A DNA stretch of 64,000 nt from Hybos culiciformis (lineage: Eukaryota > Arthropoda > Insecta > Diptera > Hybotidae), in NCBI GenBank assembly GCA_964007475.1, contig OZ023273.1, positions 140,403,308 to 140,467,307 of the forward strand. Direction: 5' to 3'. Position numbers and translations under genes: made by a program. A model generated the notes under the pieces. It did no database searches. It saw nothing but the letters and a program-made list of their open reading frames with translations, and was not told the DNA's origin. Below, piece after piece: positions 1 through 13,629 of the stretch (the first letter of the stretch is position 1; each line of letters starts with the position of its first letter).

Positions 1-277
1 ATATTGAGGTCCTGAAAGAATTGAAATCAAAATAAATTAAAGGTTAAGCTCGCGGGATTAAAAAACTCCTTTTGCTTAGAAAAATGGTATGCCTCCTCCA
101 CTTCAATACTTTAGCAACAATTCTGAACATTTTAAGCTAAAAATTTAAAGTCGAAGAAGTTTTCCGGTATTATTTAAACGGCCACTTTTATATATAAACT
201 CTATATAGTAAATAACTAGTGTATCTCAGAGACCTTTGTTTTTTTTTATTTATTAACATTTTTCGTAGTTTTCGCGG
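1..277. other. AT-rich non-coding stretch
   Basis: No gene or repeat is supported here. The stretch is AT-rich with T-runs and ends at the direct repeat that flanks the transposon-like element starting at 287. Confidence 0.6.
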
Positions 278-286
278 GTAAGTAAT

Positions 287-1368
287 AAGGCTTCTGTTGA
301 AACGAAAGTGTTCGAAAGTTTCATTCATAACTTTCATTTCATTTCATTTGATCGCTTTCAAAAATGTTTGAAATTACTTTCATTCTAGAATGAAATAATC
401 AATCAATATGAAAGAAACAAATGAAACCTTCGAACACTTTCGATCATTGTATGTTAATAGTAATTTTAAAATTTTAGTCAATTTTTAACAAAAAAATAAA
501 ATAAAAAAATAAAACGCAGTCGAACAGAAAATAACAAAAAAAGTAAATACAACATATTTTCGTTGCCGCTTATACACAATTTTTGTTTTTTTTATGAAAA
601 CAAACAGGTAAATGCTTGTTACAACTGCAAATTTTTTTCATTTCGATTTTATATAGCAAAATAAAAAAAAAATTTTTTTTAGATTTAATACTCGAAACTA
701 GTTTATTCGCGGGACGTTTGTCCGACTTTAGTTTAACAATATAACGTTTATATATACGTAACGTTTATATATACGAAAGAAAAATTAAAAAAAAAAAAAA
801 AAATTAATACTACGGAACCTTTTTTGGTTAAATGAATTTAATACGCTGTCCGAAAGATTTTTGGTTCCTATAATCGACATCTATCTATCCACTTACGAAT
901 TTTGATTTTGATTATTGAAGTAAAGCGTTATTGTTGTTTAGCGAAAAAAATTTTGGACCTCTAAGCATTAAAAAAAAGTTATCTTTGTCGCTTAAAACAA
1001 GTTAACGCTTGACAGTCTTTTCGAAATTTTAATAAGTTCAATCATGTTGTGTTTTTATTTATAATAAGAAAATACAATAAAAATCCGTTGTATTATGTTT
1101 GAAATAGTACGAAAAAATGTTGTGTTATGTTGTGAATAATAAAAAAATGTTGTGTTATGTTTTTAATTTCATATTATTATTTTTTTGCTTATATTGAAAA
1201 TATTCCTTCCAACTAAAATTCGAAACTTTCGATTATTTCGAACAAAATAGAATGAAATAAATGAAAGTGATCGTTTCAAATGAAAGTACTTTCATTTAGA
1301 AATGAAACTTTCGATCAATACAAGTTTGAAAGTAATCACTGACCGAAAGTTGATCAAAAGAAGCCATA
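287..1368. mobile_element. Putative non-autonomous DNA transposon (~1.08 kb)
   Basis: The ends carry a short inverted repeat: GGCTTCTGTTGA at 289-300 against GGCTTCTTTTGA (reverse complement of 1354-1365), 11 of 12 identical. The same 9-mer GTAAGTAAT lies just outside each end (278-286 and 1369-1377) and looks like a target-site duplication. The outermost two or three bases do not pair, so the exact ends are uncertain. Both subterminal regions (303-442 and about 1215-1350) are packed with GAAAGT/ACTTTC words. The left one is an imperfect hairpin: arms 303-324 and 421-442 pair at 21 of 22 positions, and a perfect 18-bp palindrome lies at 378-395. No transposase frame is visible inside. The TSD length would fit a Mutator-like (9 bp) or, read as 8 bp, a hAT-like element, but the superfamily is not settled. 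An ancient palindromic repeat is the alternative. Confidence 0.55.
303..442. repeat. Subterminal inverted repeat of the 287-1368 element
   Basis: Arms at 303-324 and 421-442 are reverse complements at 21 of 22 positions and contain the words CGAAAGTGTTCGAA and TTCGAACACTTTCG. A nested palindrome at 378-395 is centred on TTCTAGAA. Clustered ACTTTC/GAAAGT words of this kind are typical of the ends of foldback-type and MITE-type elements, where they may be transposase-binding sites; that role is an inference. Confidence 0.65.
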
Positions 1369-1377
1369 GTAAGTAAT

Positions 1378-3124
1378 GATTGGTCGGTTTGGAAGTCTTT
1401 TAATCATAGAGAGAAAAAAATACTAAAATTTTTAAGACATCAAGATCTAATTTTATGTATATTAATCATTCTATATTATTTTGAACATAATTTAATTTAC
1501 TGCAGGAAAGCAGGGAATAATCTTCCAAAATACATAATACGAAAAAATGTTTAAATTTAATTTAACAAAAATTAGGTTGTGAAACGTGAATTTCTTAAAT
1601 TAATTAGTATAGCGCCATATCAATAAGATAGTAGCTAAAAAAAAAAAAAAATTTTTTAACTTATGTGGGGAAGGGAATGTTATACATAAGTGTTCTGTAC
1701 AGAACATTCTTTTTTTTTTTATTCTTTCTTGAGTCGATTTAGAAAAAATCGCATGTATATTTTAAATACAAGTTTTATGTACACATTGTAGGTATGTGAA
1801 GTATAAAAAAAAATGTGTTCAAAAATATTCTGAATTAATTCTTGCAAGTTAACTTGTTTTTCTTTTTTATTTGCTTTTTTTTTTTTTTAGTTTTTATTTT
1901 TTATTTTTATTTTTTTTAATAACAGAAAATTGTTTTCTTTTTTTCGTTGTTATCACAAAATTAGGTGTGACTTCCGTTCTTTTTTCTGCACATTATCCTT
2001 TGTTAACTACATTAGAATAAATTACCAAAATACTGTATAGAAAATTTTTTAAACGTTATCCATAAAATAGTTTATAATTAATTACGGTCTATATACAATT
2101 TGATAATCAAAGATGAGTTAGGTTTACATACATGAGAGGTATGAACAGGATAAAAGTTAATATTTAAAATATTTTTATATGTATACAAAAATTTTTTAAA
2201 CTAAAATCGAGATAAATCGACGTAATCGAAGGACATTAAGAAAAAATTTTTAAATTCAGTCTTTCAATTTTAGAAATTAAAATAAGACAAAACGAAGACA
2301 AAATTTAGGGCACTTCAAAAATATCTTAAAAGGAATAATTTAATATAGTTTTAACAGAAGACGACTAGAAAAGGGTATAGCAGTTAGAAAACGTTAAGGT
2401 AGGAATTCGAATTAAGTTGAAATAATTAAAAAAAATTAAAAAGAGTTACATTTAAAGATCGACAAATATTTTTGATTGTTAAATAATTTTTAATCAACGC
2501 TAAAAGCTATATGAAACTTTCTTAAGCTTCAATACAAAAAGTTTACTTTAGAAGAATTGTTTTTTTTTTTCCATAGAAGTACTTTAAATTTATCGCTATT
2601 TTCAAAAATATATTTCGAAAATTATTCTTTTTTTTTTTTGTTGTCAATTGACACGCAACTCATAAAATAATCTGAAATGGTAATATGACGTGACAATGCA
2701 TGGTTTTACTACGTTAAATATTTCCTCTTTTATTTTATTGCACAAAATTATTAACAAAAAGCGCCCTTTCAAAGAAGAAAAATAAAAATGAAAAAAAAAA
2801 AAATAAATAAAAATAAATAAATACGTAAAAAAAAAACATTTTTTTTTTAAATATATAAAATGCTATACTATCAAAAGTGTTCAAAATTAAATATTTTTGT
2901 TCTTTTGATATTTTGATGTTATTTTTTTTATTTAATTTTTTTCCTTCTTCTTTTTTAGTATAATAATAATAATAATAATATTATTAAAATAAATTCTTAT
3001 CATGCTGATGAAAAAACGCAGTTAAAAAAAAGATATTATACCGCGAAAGCACATATACTATCTGGAAAAAGATATAATACATCGAAAGAACAGGTAGCAG
3101 CCGCAGCTATAATTTCTGTACATT
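1378..3124. other. AT-rich non-coding stretch
   Basis: No gene is seen. The stretch holds homopolymer T and A runs (for example around 1870-1900 and 2785-2800) and a TAA microsatellite at 2960-2983. Around 3030-3100 two diverged copies of a ~37-bp unit (AAAGATATWATAC..CGAAAG) follow each other. Confidence 0.6.
2960..2983. repeat. (TAA)n microsatellite
   Basis: About seven uninterrupted TAA units, ending in ATTATT. Confidence 0.85.
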
Positions 3125-3445
3125 TATTTCTATGTATGTATGTGGGTTAAATCGAACTGGTAGATGACTTTAGCATAAGATTAGTTATTTTTGTCATAAT
3201 AAGCTTGTACTTTTATTTTTTATTATATGTGTTGATGTGATTTGATTATATATAACAACAGTATTTGACATAATAAAAATTTCAAAAAAATATTTTTTGT
3301 AATTTATTTTCATTACAAAAAATAATAAGAACTATAATTTTTGAGTTGCAATTTTTGCTACACGTCATTTGCTATACATTTTTGGACGATTTATTCTATA
3401 TTTAGTAATAAATGTAAGATTTTGAACACATATTCTAAAGAATTT
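3125..3445 (+). repeat. Dispersed repeat R1, copy 1 (uninterrupted)
   Basis: This stretch is similar to 62735-63010 and to 13630-14400. The best-conserved core is TTTGCTACA..TCATTTGCTATAC (3354-3378), followed by TTTGGACGA and a YTTAGTAATAAATG-like segment ending in AAGATTTTG. The 5' part shares the TCGAACTGG..ATGACTTTAGCA segment with copy 3. There is no coding capacity. This copy keeps the TA site that is occupied by a miniature transposon in copy 2. The family type (degraded DNA transposon, SINE or other) is unknown. Confidence 0.6.
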
Positions 3446-6400
3446 GTCCGCCGCAATTAATTTATTTTACTTTTTAGTGATTTCTTTATAAAGAGAATCC
3501 TTGAAAAAAAAATTAGACGGCATCGAAAGTTTTACCTAATTCTGAGAAGTTCAATCAAATTTACTAGGTAAAAAAATAGGTATCTGGGATAAAAATCAAC
3601 ACTATATCCAAAAGTTTACTGTGACTCAATAAACGGCGTGAAAATTTAGAACAATTTTTATTTATAAAGAATTAACCGTATAAAAAGAGTTGCTGGTTCA
3701 AAGCGCCATATCTTTTTAAAACTATTTTTTTTGCTTTGAATTCATATATTTTTGTTCTCAAGCTTTTGCACTACAGTTTATATAACGATTTATTTACAGA
3801 AAAAAACAAACACTCACACACATTTTAGTATATCAACAATTTTTAATGTTTTACAAAACTTGAAAATATCTATGCCAAAAGAATTATTCTTTCAAAATAA
3901 TTATTTCAGCATTAAAACAAAAAGGTTAAAAAATCAAGTGAAAAAAAAAGTATTTTTTTCCTTCAAAGTTAAATACATAAAAACATAAATCTATCTATCC
4001 TGTTATTTTTCTTGTAAATATCAATTTTTCATCATATATACATAATACATAATTCGTAGGTACAAATTTTTTGTGTTTTTATTGTGATTCTTTTTGCAAA
4101 AAAAAAAAATAAATAAAAAATAAAAACACCCATTCAGGATATGCATCATTTATTATTTATAAGGATGAAAAAGTTATAAACCACAAAAATTTATTGCTTG
4201 AAATGGATAGGCGTTTACCGCAAAAATGATGACGGTGTTTATTTATTTCGCATTTTATTAAATATTTTTCAATGTTTTCAGCATTTTTTACTTATATACA
4301 TATAAATAAATACATTTTACATTTCCTGAGATTTCTTATATATATATATATGTATGTACATAAGAAAATTACAAAAACCAAAAGACTTAGGAAATTTGAA
4401 AAATAAATTTATACATTTTTTTATTTTTATTTATTTTATTTCTATTTTTTTTTTAATAGGGCAAATAAAATAAAAACTGACCGTGAATATTTAAATTGAA
4501 CTGGACTTTATTTTCAAAAGATTTGACTTACAAATGGTTCTTGTACTAGTAGAATTCTGTTATTTCTCAGACTATTTAGAATCAGATAATTTAATATTCA
4601 GTTTCAATAAAAAAAAAATAAAAAGTGCAATATCCATCTCTCAAGAATTTTCAATGATGGATATCAAGTTAATCATTCTGATAAGTCCCTACAAACTTAA
4701 TACTATTGAAAAAATAATTCAATAATTTTTGAATAATTTCACTTAAAAGTATTATCAATTTATTAAAATTAGAAAAAATAATTTACAGGAAATATTACCT
4801 ACTTTGTCAACTATCTATCATTTTTATAATGCTTACATACGTTGCACAGTGACACCCTTTTTTTATTCTCTTACCTTATTCATGTCAAATAATTCCCACC
4901 CTTATTACCTATGTATATAGTATATAGTAGTATAAGTTTTTACTTTTGTTAACAAAAAATGAAACAATAAAGAACATTATTTTAACAAATTTACACAAAA
5001 GGTGAAATCCTTTTGGTTCTCCAAACTACGATACCATAAATAAATATTGAATATATAAATCTTTATTAAATATTAAACAGTAATTGTTGTAATATCTTTA
5101 TTTTTTTATTTTTGTTTTTTTTTTATTTTTTTATTTTTTTTTGTTACAAACTTCTTCATTTTGTTGGGAAAAATTTAATGTTAAGGTTCGAATGGGTTCA
5201 AATGGTTTGGTATAATATAGTTTTTATAACTCTATAATAAAGTAACACTTTCGTGTATAATGAACAAAAATCTGATACAAATTACAATTTTGTTTTTTTT
5301 TAATATTTTAATTTTTTTTTTAATACTAATTTCTTAAATCTACTGTTAATGTAAAAATAATTTTTAGTCCTGTGTAGTTCTGAATCAATTCAACAAAGAA
5401 CTTCATATTTTCTTCGTATATTTTGACATTTTCAAATATATACACATAGTACGTACTACATAGTTCAGTAACTAGTTTGCATCTATAATATGTAAAATTG
5501 GAACATTTTTTTGTGTCGATTAGGCTATTTTGCTTAAATAATAATATCTCCTTTGATAAAAAATTTATTATCAAAAAAATTTTAAACGTATTGAAAGCTT
5601 TAAATTTTTAATTCACAATTTCAATTCTTTAAAATTCAAAAACACTTGAAATCATTCAAATATCACGACATTTTGAAATTCCACACAAAAAGGTTTAGTT
5701 ATGAAAGTGTTGTTGCTTCCGTAATCGTTATAAAAATAACATTCGAAATAACTTCTTCGAGTAACTTTTAATTTGAATTAATGTCGACGCGATAACAAAT
5801 AGCCAAACTGACCCAATTCATTTTTAAATTTTTGGCGTTTCTAATATATTATTTCCAATAATGTAGGCATAAATTAAGTAATTCTAATAGTAATTCCCTT
5901 ATTGCTAAAAATAACCCATTTTATATAGATCAATTTTGTGTTTTATTCATTGTTGTGGTATTGAAAAAATACTGTTTGATTTTCTGAAATGAATAATAAA
6001 TTACAAAATTTAACTTACCTATATATATATATTTAAAATTTATTGACAAAAATGAATAAAATAAAGTAGTGATTATATTATATAAATTCTTTGATTTTTT
6101 TAAATATTTTTTTCAAAAATAATAAATACATATTCATTACCTAGTTACATTTATGTCTCTCTGTCTGTATTTATAACAAAATTATAGAAAAATTGTCAGA
6201 AAACTTTTTAAATATTATAATAATGAAAATTTCCCTAATTAATGAACTTGATAAGAAGAAGTTTGATTTCAATTTTAAATTATAAAATTCGTTTTATTAT
6301 TATTTTATTTTATGAAAACAAAAAATCAAAAATTCTTAGTATTTTATTAATTTATTATAATTGATGATTTCAAAGAAAATTTAACTTATATTTTAATGGG

Positions 6401-6767
6401 AGTTTCATTATCCCAATAATAAAATTCAATTCAATTCGATTTTATTTAAGTTATAGTTTTGTTTTTTTACAATATTTTACAATCTGAAGTTATAGATTTA
6501 CATGGTAATCTTTACAGCATTAAAATTTTATATTTACTTCTTAAATTTTTACAAACATTAAGTCTAAGGAAAATTTGAAAAAAACCTTATATAGATATTT
6601 TAGCTTTTATTTCCATCCCAATAATAAAAGTTTTTTTTTTTTAATATTGGAATTAGATTTCAATAAAAAGATAATTTATTCGAAATGTTTGCTGCTTAAT
6701 TTTATAATTATTCAATTTTATAGTAACACTTGTATTATAAAAATATAAAGTAATACCTCTAAATAGA
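3446..6767. other. AT-rich non-coding stretch
   Basis: No supported gene. Short open frames here (up to about 80 codons) are rich in Lys, Asn, Phe and Ile, lack any domain and look like translated A/T runs. (TA)n runs occur near 4340 and 6020. Two CCCAATAATAAAA words occur at about 6413 and 6613. Confidence 0.6.
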
Positions 6768-7160
6768 GTATGGAGCCGTTTTCAACAGGTAAGATACTTT
6801 ATCGAAAACTTGAAGCTACAACTAATGAACAATTTTTTACGAAATTCAGTCCCCAGTCTTCAAAAAGTCGGGGTTAAACAATTTATCTAATGATAAGCGA
6901 TATCTTTATCTATATCAAACATCCTAATTTTCATCGAAATCCATAATAAAATTTCAAAAAAAAATTTAAAATTTGTCTGATATTCTAACTTCCAAGTCCG
7001 AAATCGTAGAATATCATGAAATTGAACGATAGTACGCCTTTTTTTATCAAAGAATCGATAACGATTTGGAAGTTTATTTATTATAATCATTTTAGTGGAG
7101 GATGGGCAGACATTTAACGAAAACATATGTATATATAGTCCGTTTTTTTATTTTTGTTGC
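6768..7160 (+). repeat. Dispersed repeat R2, copy 1
   Basis: The left edge AGTATGGAGCCGTTTTCA matches AGTATGGGGCCCGTTTGC at 33904. The right edge, GGATGGGCAGAC..GAAAACATATGTATATATAGTCCGTTTTTTTA, matches 34090-34142. The two copies lie in the same orientation and differ in length (about 390 against 255 bp). No terminal inverted repeat was found and the frame running through it (7126-6887, minus strand) has no recognisable domain. Confidence 0.45.
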
Positions 7161-10100
7161 AAAACAAACTTTAGCTTTGGAGTAAAAAGCTTTCTAGTAG
7201 AAAACCAATTTGAAAAAGAGTGAAGAACTAGCTAAATTTAAAATTTTCAAAATTAATTTTACATTAAAAAAAAAAATAATTTAATTTCTATTTACGCTGT
7301 TCTGATTGTTTAGCCAGAACTTGTCAGTTTCTACAAAAATATTTGAATTAATGTAAAATATTTTTTCAAAAATAGTATTCACTTCTCGCAGAAAAATTTC
7401 TATATTTAAATTGAAATTTTATGAGAGAATAATATATTAAAAATTTAAAAATATTATTTTAAATTATTTAATTATTAACATTTATTATTTTTGTTAACGA
7501 TAAATTTATGAAATTTCGAGAAATAATTACTCTTTATTTATAGTTAAAAAAAAAAGTTGAAAAATTTACATAAAAGAAAATCAACAAACCGATTTTATAC
7601 AAAATAAATAAATAAATAAATATAAATTTATTATTTAAATATATATAATTTATTCACTGAGTGCATAATTTATTGAAAACATATTCATATTAATTATTAG
7701 GGTAGCTCAAAAATAAAATAAAAAAAACATTATTTTATGAATTTGTTGAAATAATTAAATACATAATAATATTAATAAAATAATTTTTAAGATTTTATTC
7801 TTTTTTTTTTCATTCATTTACATCAAAATGTGATATTGCTTGTTTACATTAAATATAATTTCACAGAGAAAAATAAAAATAAATAATAAATATTTTTAAG
7901 ATCCGTACATGAAAGCTATGTCGACCTAATCTGTCTGGGTAAAAGTATGGTTTAATTTAAGCTTTTGGGGGATTTTTTAAATTAAACATATTTGGCACTG
8001 TTACATGAAAAAAAAAGTGATAATTTACTTTTTGACAATACAAATAGCAGTATTTTTTGTTTTAATTCAAATAACGAGCTTGATCCTGTATTCAAAATTC
8101 CAAAGCTAAACAAAAATAGTGGTTTTTTCTTAAAGTTTGAGTTGTTGTTTAAAATCTTATAATACAATTTGTAATTCAAAAAGTAGCACTAATTATTTGT
8201 TTAAAAATTATGTAATTTAATTTGCTTTTACTATTATCAAGTATCTAATTGATTATAAAATAACAAAAATCATTCATCACTCACCATATTTCGTTTTTAT
8301 TTTGTGAGCTGTCTGCATAATAAATAATTAAGTTTTTTTTTTTTATGATTCAATAATACTAATTGATGAAATTTATTTTTTGTATTACAACATTATGCAC
8401 TATGTTCAGCTTATATTTGTTGCCCTCAAAATGAGTATCGAAATATATGTATGCTGTACATACGAATGAAAAAAATACTCAATAAATCCGTGGAATTTTA
8501 AACATAATCTGTTTCGTATACATATACAATATGCCAAATCCTTTTATTATGTAGTAAAATCAATTTAAAGAAATTTTTTTTTTATTTTCGACGAACTGAT
8601 TGAATAAAATATGTTTTTGAATCAAAAATCCTATAAACAATTGTATTATTATTATCATTCCCAATAATCCTTATAACGATTACAATGATTTTTATTATAA
8701 CTATATAATGAAATGATAATGAAACATAAAAATAATTTATAATTAAATTTCACTTACATTACAACCATTACATCAAATACATAGAAAACTAGAAAATTTT
8801 CACAATAATAACAAAATAAAAGTAATCAATAGTTTACATTTTTTATTTCATTTTTCTTTTTTGTTTTTGGGTTTTGTGAATTAATTGAATCTGACAATAC
8901 CAGCAATTCCATTATTTACGATAGTAAAGGTAAAGAAAATCCTTTGCATTAAAAACACATTTTCAGCATTTAAAAGGAAATTAATTCAGGAATAAAAAAA
9001 AATAATAATAATAATAATAGAGAAAAAGAAACAAAATGATAAATTGGGTCTTGGTTCAAGGATACTTTGTTAAATTCACAATATTGTATTTCAATTTGAT
9101 CAATTAATGCAAAGGAACGTTATAAATGTCCTTTTTTGAAACAAAATTAATTGAAAAAGAAAAGTTAATCTTTTGCGATACAATTTTGTGGGCTGGAAAA
9201 AAAAAAAGGAAATTACATTGACTGTGTGATTGATGAGTGACCAAACCAAATATAATAAAAACAAAATAATAATAAAAAAAGAATATAAATTTATACTAAA
9301 AATGAGAATAAAAAAAATATTAATAATAAAAAGGACTCTTGTCAATTTTATTTCAATAAGAAGCATAATAATCAATTTTAGAATTTTTGTTTTCTATCCT
9401 TAGTCCTTCAAAATATCCATACTGTATATAATCCTTTTTGCGAATTATTTTTTTTTAAAAGCATATCCTGTCTTACGATTATAATGCTTTTTAAGTTGTT
9501 ATTAATTGTTAAGGGGAGTTTAATTTTTTTTTGTAATTGTGATATGATTCACAATACAAAATATCAAATTAAATTTTTTTGGATATATTATGTATGTTAT
9601 TCGTTATTTTGATATATTAGATGGGAAATGTTTCAAGCATAATTGAAAAAAAATATTTCAGCACATAATAATGTTGATTTGACTTTTTTTTCCGAAATTA
9701 TTTAAAATACCATTGTAATTGAAGTTACGAAATAAAACGAACATTTTTTAATTAATAAATTTCGACTTGTCATAAAGCAAATGTGATTTCTCAATTGAAA
9801 TTTACAAGAATTGACAAAATACTAAAACAAAATTTGAACCTAAGTGATAGGATCGCCCAAATTTAAACGTTTTGTAATATCAACTTATTACATTGTATAC
9901 AATGAAAAATAAATGAATAAAATATTATATATTTCTTAAAAGTATAAATACTTATTTACGTCAAATTTGTACACATACTTCTTTCATATAATATACATAC
10001 CCTACATACATACGAATTGTTTTTTTTTCTATTTTTTGCTTCAATAACTACTAAATACAAATTGCTTCAAAAATATTGAAGAATTGAAAATGATTTCAGA

Positions 10101-13100
10101 AATTTTTGGAAACTCAATCAATTCAGTAAATGATGTGAAAATATTTCTGAAATCAATTGAGTGAAGCCAAAACTGCTTAAAAGCTAAACGAAAAAAAAAT
10201 AAATAAATAAACGATTTATTTTCCTAAAAAAGTCCAATTTTCTAAAATTTTTGGAGATAAAAATTATTTTCAGAACATTAAACGATAATTAGCATTAATC
10301 AATTTTGAAATATTTTTGAAAAAACCCTATATTTTAAAAGTTTTCTTAAGTTCAATTTTTATTCTTTTTATTTATAAATGAAAATTACGAATTTGTCAAT
10401 TTGTCACAGAATCTTTTATTTTTGTTATTTATATGTTTGAAATTCTGATTATAAGTATTGTATACTCAAACATTATAATTAAAATTACCATTAAAATAAT
10501 TGTTACCATTGATTTTAGGTCGATGTGATGTTGACGACGCCTCAACTCTAACTTAATCTTCTATAAAGCCAATGTCAGAGTTTAATTGACTGCCAATTCA
10601 AAGTTCTTAATTCCAAGAATGAATAATGCATTATTATTTATTGACAAAGTTGATGGAATTATAAAGCTTCAATTCGTATATCTGATTGGCTTTCAAAAAT
10701 GAATTATTCTTATGCTTTAGAAAAATAAATATAATGTTTGAAATAAGCTTAAGATTTAAAAAAATGAAAGCATAAAAGCATAAGGAATTTGGCAAAATTT
10801 AAACATATATTTTCTTTCTAATTTGGTAGAGCAGAAAAGCCATCATATTACAATCTTTACATTTACATAGAGTAGATTTGAATTTTATATTTGCTGAATA
10901 AAAGAATATAAGCATTTATTTTTTCTTTTTGCTATACGAACATTGTACACGTAAAATATATGTATATAAAACATACATATTAACATAAAATTCAATACTT
11001 TTTTTTTTTCGTAACATATTGCGTTTTATTAAACGTACATATATTTTGTTAATGTCTCTTCACATCCTTTTTTATCATTACATGACATTATCAAAAATTT
11101 GATAACGTAATGTATGTTTGTTTTTTTTTTTTTTTTTTTTTGCTAAATTTCATACATATAACTTTGCGTGAAATAATGATAATAATACTCAATAAAGGGG
11201 AAAAATAATTTACGCCTCAATTCAAGTGAAATCAACTTGAAAATCACATAAAATTTTGTTTTACAACCAAAATATTTAATGTAGGTAGTTTTCTTTTTTT
11301 CGTGTATGTTTTAGAAACTTAAAAAAAAAAAACTTATTTCTTGAATTTTTGATCACAGTTTTCTTTTTATAGTTATTCATTATTTTTGATGAAAATTTTA
11401 AAACTTGGAAAAAAAAGGCAAAAAGGCAAGAAATTTTGTTATCAAAGTATTCTATAAAGCTGAAGTATCCATATTTATAATGGATGGATATTCAACGTTT
11501 CAACAATTATTTTTACCTATATATTATTTTTAAAGAACTCTTTGTGGAACATTTAAATTTTATACCTATCTTTCTAGTAATTTTATTGTGTCATGTGTTA
11601 ACTGCAAAAAATATACAAGTTCTTGTGTTTTGTAAAGCTTTTAACTTTCGAGTTGCATAACGAAATGAATGTTCCGAAAAAAAATTTGACATATTTTTCT
11701 ATTCATAGTTTATTATTTATTAAATTCTCAGAGCTTTACTCATATAATAAGAAGAAAATTATAAATATTTAATATAAGTACATAATTACAGAATCAAACA
11801 AAATATTTGACTTATTAGAATTTATAAAATTCATTTATTTTTGGAAAAAATTTGAAATATTTCTCTTGAACTTTAGAATTGCATAATTTTTGGAATGCTT
11901 TATTTAGTTTAGAAATATTTTTGTTTTTAATAATTTTTATTGATATTATATTCATAAATTAATTATTATTTGTGGCATTAATTATAAATAATTTTCATTA
12001 TGAAATGAATGTGCATTGCATATTTCAAATATTAACAATTAAATTTCAAATAATTTTATTGAAACAAAATTTTCATTTAGATTATTCTTTTTTAATTGGA
12101 AATAATATGGTCAATTATTTCAGCAGCGCCAGCAGATGATGAGAGCTAATAGAAATTGTATACTTAAAATTATGGATTTGTTGCAAATATAATTATTTTA
12201 ATATTCTTCAAAGTGACATCCAAAATTTCGAAAATATTTTGAAAAGCTTTGTTTTATTTTCCAAGGGTATACTCTTAAAAAATGTAACTTGTACATCAAT
12301 ATTTCAATTACTAATGAAAAAAATTAATAAACAGAATATAAAAAATAATCTGGTTTTCTTTATTACATCGTAACATTGCATATTTTTATTACATTTTAAT
12401 ATTATTTAACATTTTTGAATTATTTCATGAATAAATAAAATACAATAAGGATCTAATTAAATTACAAAAATTAAATTGTTCACAATTTTTAAAAATCTAA
12501 AATTTTCCAATAATAATCGAATAAATTTAAATTAATATTACATATATTTTTTTTGTCAATAAATTTCATTTATTGCCTGCAATAAGTTTAAAAATTATTT
12601 TAATTGCCTAACACATGGTTCATTTCCTTTTTCCCCAATACTATACTATTAAAATTAAAATGTATACACATGTAATTTTCTATATAATAAGCATTTTATA
12701 AAATATAATTTTATAATTCTGCAATTTATTAAAATTTATTAGAATATCTCACAAATTCTAACTAGTCATTTTTGAATTTAAATTAATGTTTTTTTTTTTC
12801 ATTTACCATAACATAGTTTTATCATAATTTCTATTTAATTTTGAGATAAGAAAAATTACACTCTTTGGTTCAAAATAATGATTTCCAAGTCATTAAAAAA
12901 GAGATATTTATCAAATTCTCTTAAAACTCTCTAGCCATATCATCGTGAATATTTTGTTGACAACATCAATAAGATAATAGTCAATATATCAATATGTAAA
13001 TGCAAAGAACATTTATAATAATGATATTCTAGAAACATAGATAGTTTGGCTACTCTATTCCATTTATGTATATCCCGTTTATTATGTACATATATAGTTT

Positions 13101-13629
13101 CTATATAAGGTATTTAAAAGTATTAATTCAGAAATTTTTCTTATTCTTTCGATCTTGAATCAAATTATTCAGTCAATATTTTATGTAATTTATTTTAATA
13201 TAATATTTCTAAAATAATGTCCAATTTCAAAAGTTTTATAAAACTTTTATTTCTTTCCTGAACCTCAGAAACAAATGAAAATATTCATTCATTTGTTTTG
13301 AAAGCTTCGGGAAATTTATATCCTTTTTGTAACAGTTTTATTCTACAGAACAAAAATGCCACACTTATATTGAATTAGAAAAATAAAAAAAAAAAAAAAA
13401 CTAAAATAAATTGCTCTTCTTTTACATTTTAATTTTAAATGCAACTAAAATTTATTAGGCGTTAAGATTATAAACATTGAATACTCAAAAAAAAGGACGA
13501 AAAATGCGAATAAACTTAGGTCTTCTTGAAAATATAAATTATTTTATTTAACTATATTGTATATAGTCTGTATGGCTATTTCTATTTGTTTCGTGTCTTA
13601 TATTTCTAATTTATTTGGAAATCAGTCCG
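7161..13629. other. Gene-free AT-rich stretch
   Basis: No gene can be supported. Contents include an (AAAT)n run near 7603-7622, (AAT)n near 9003-9020, an inverted repeat at 10064-10167 and a run of 21 T at 11121-11141. A small GC-richer, splice-acceptor-like patch at 12110-12192 is described separately. The longest open frame (9375-9100, minus strand) is a hydrophobic Ile/Phe/Leu run with no family features. Confidence 0.6.
10064..10167. repeat. Inverted repeat / potential hairpin
   Basis: A perfect 13-bp pair TGATTTCAGAAAT (10091-10103) and ATTTCTGAAATCA (10143-10155) is separated by 39 nt. An outer pair GCTTCA (10064-10069) and TGAAGC (10162-10167) adds asymmetric pairing. It could be a decayed MITE or a chance structure. 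Confidence 0.5.
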
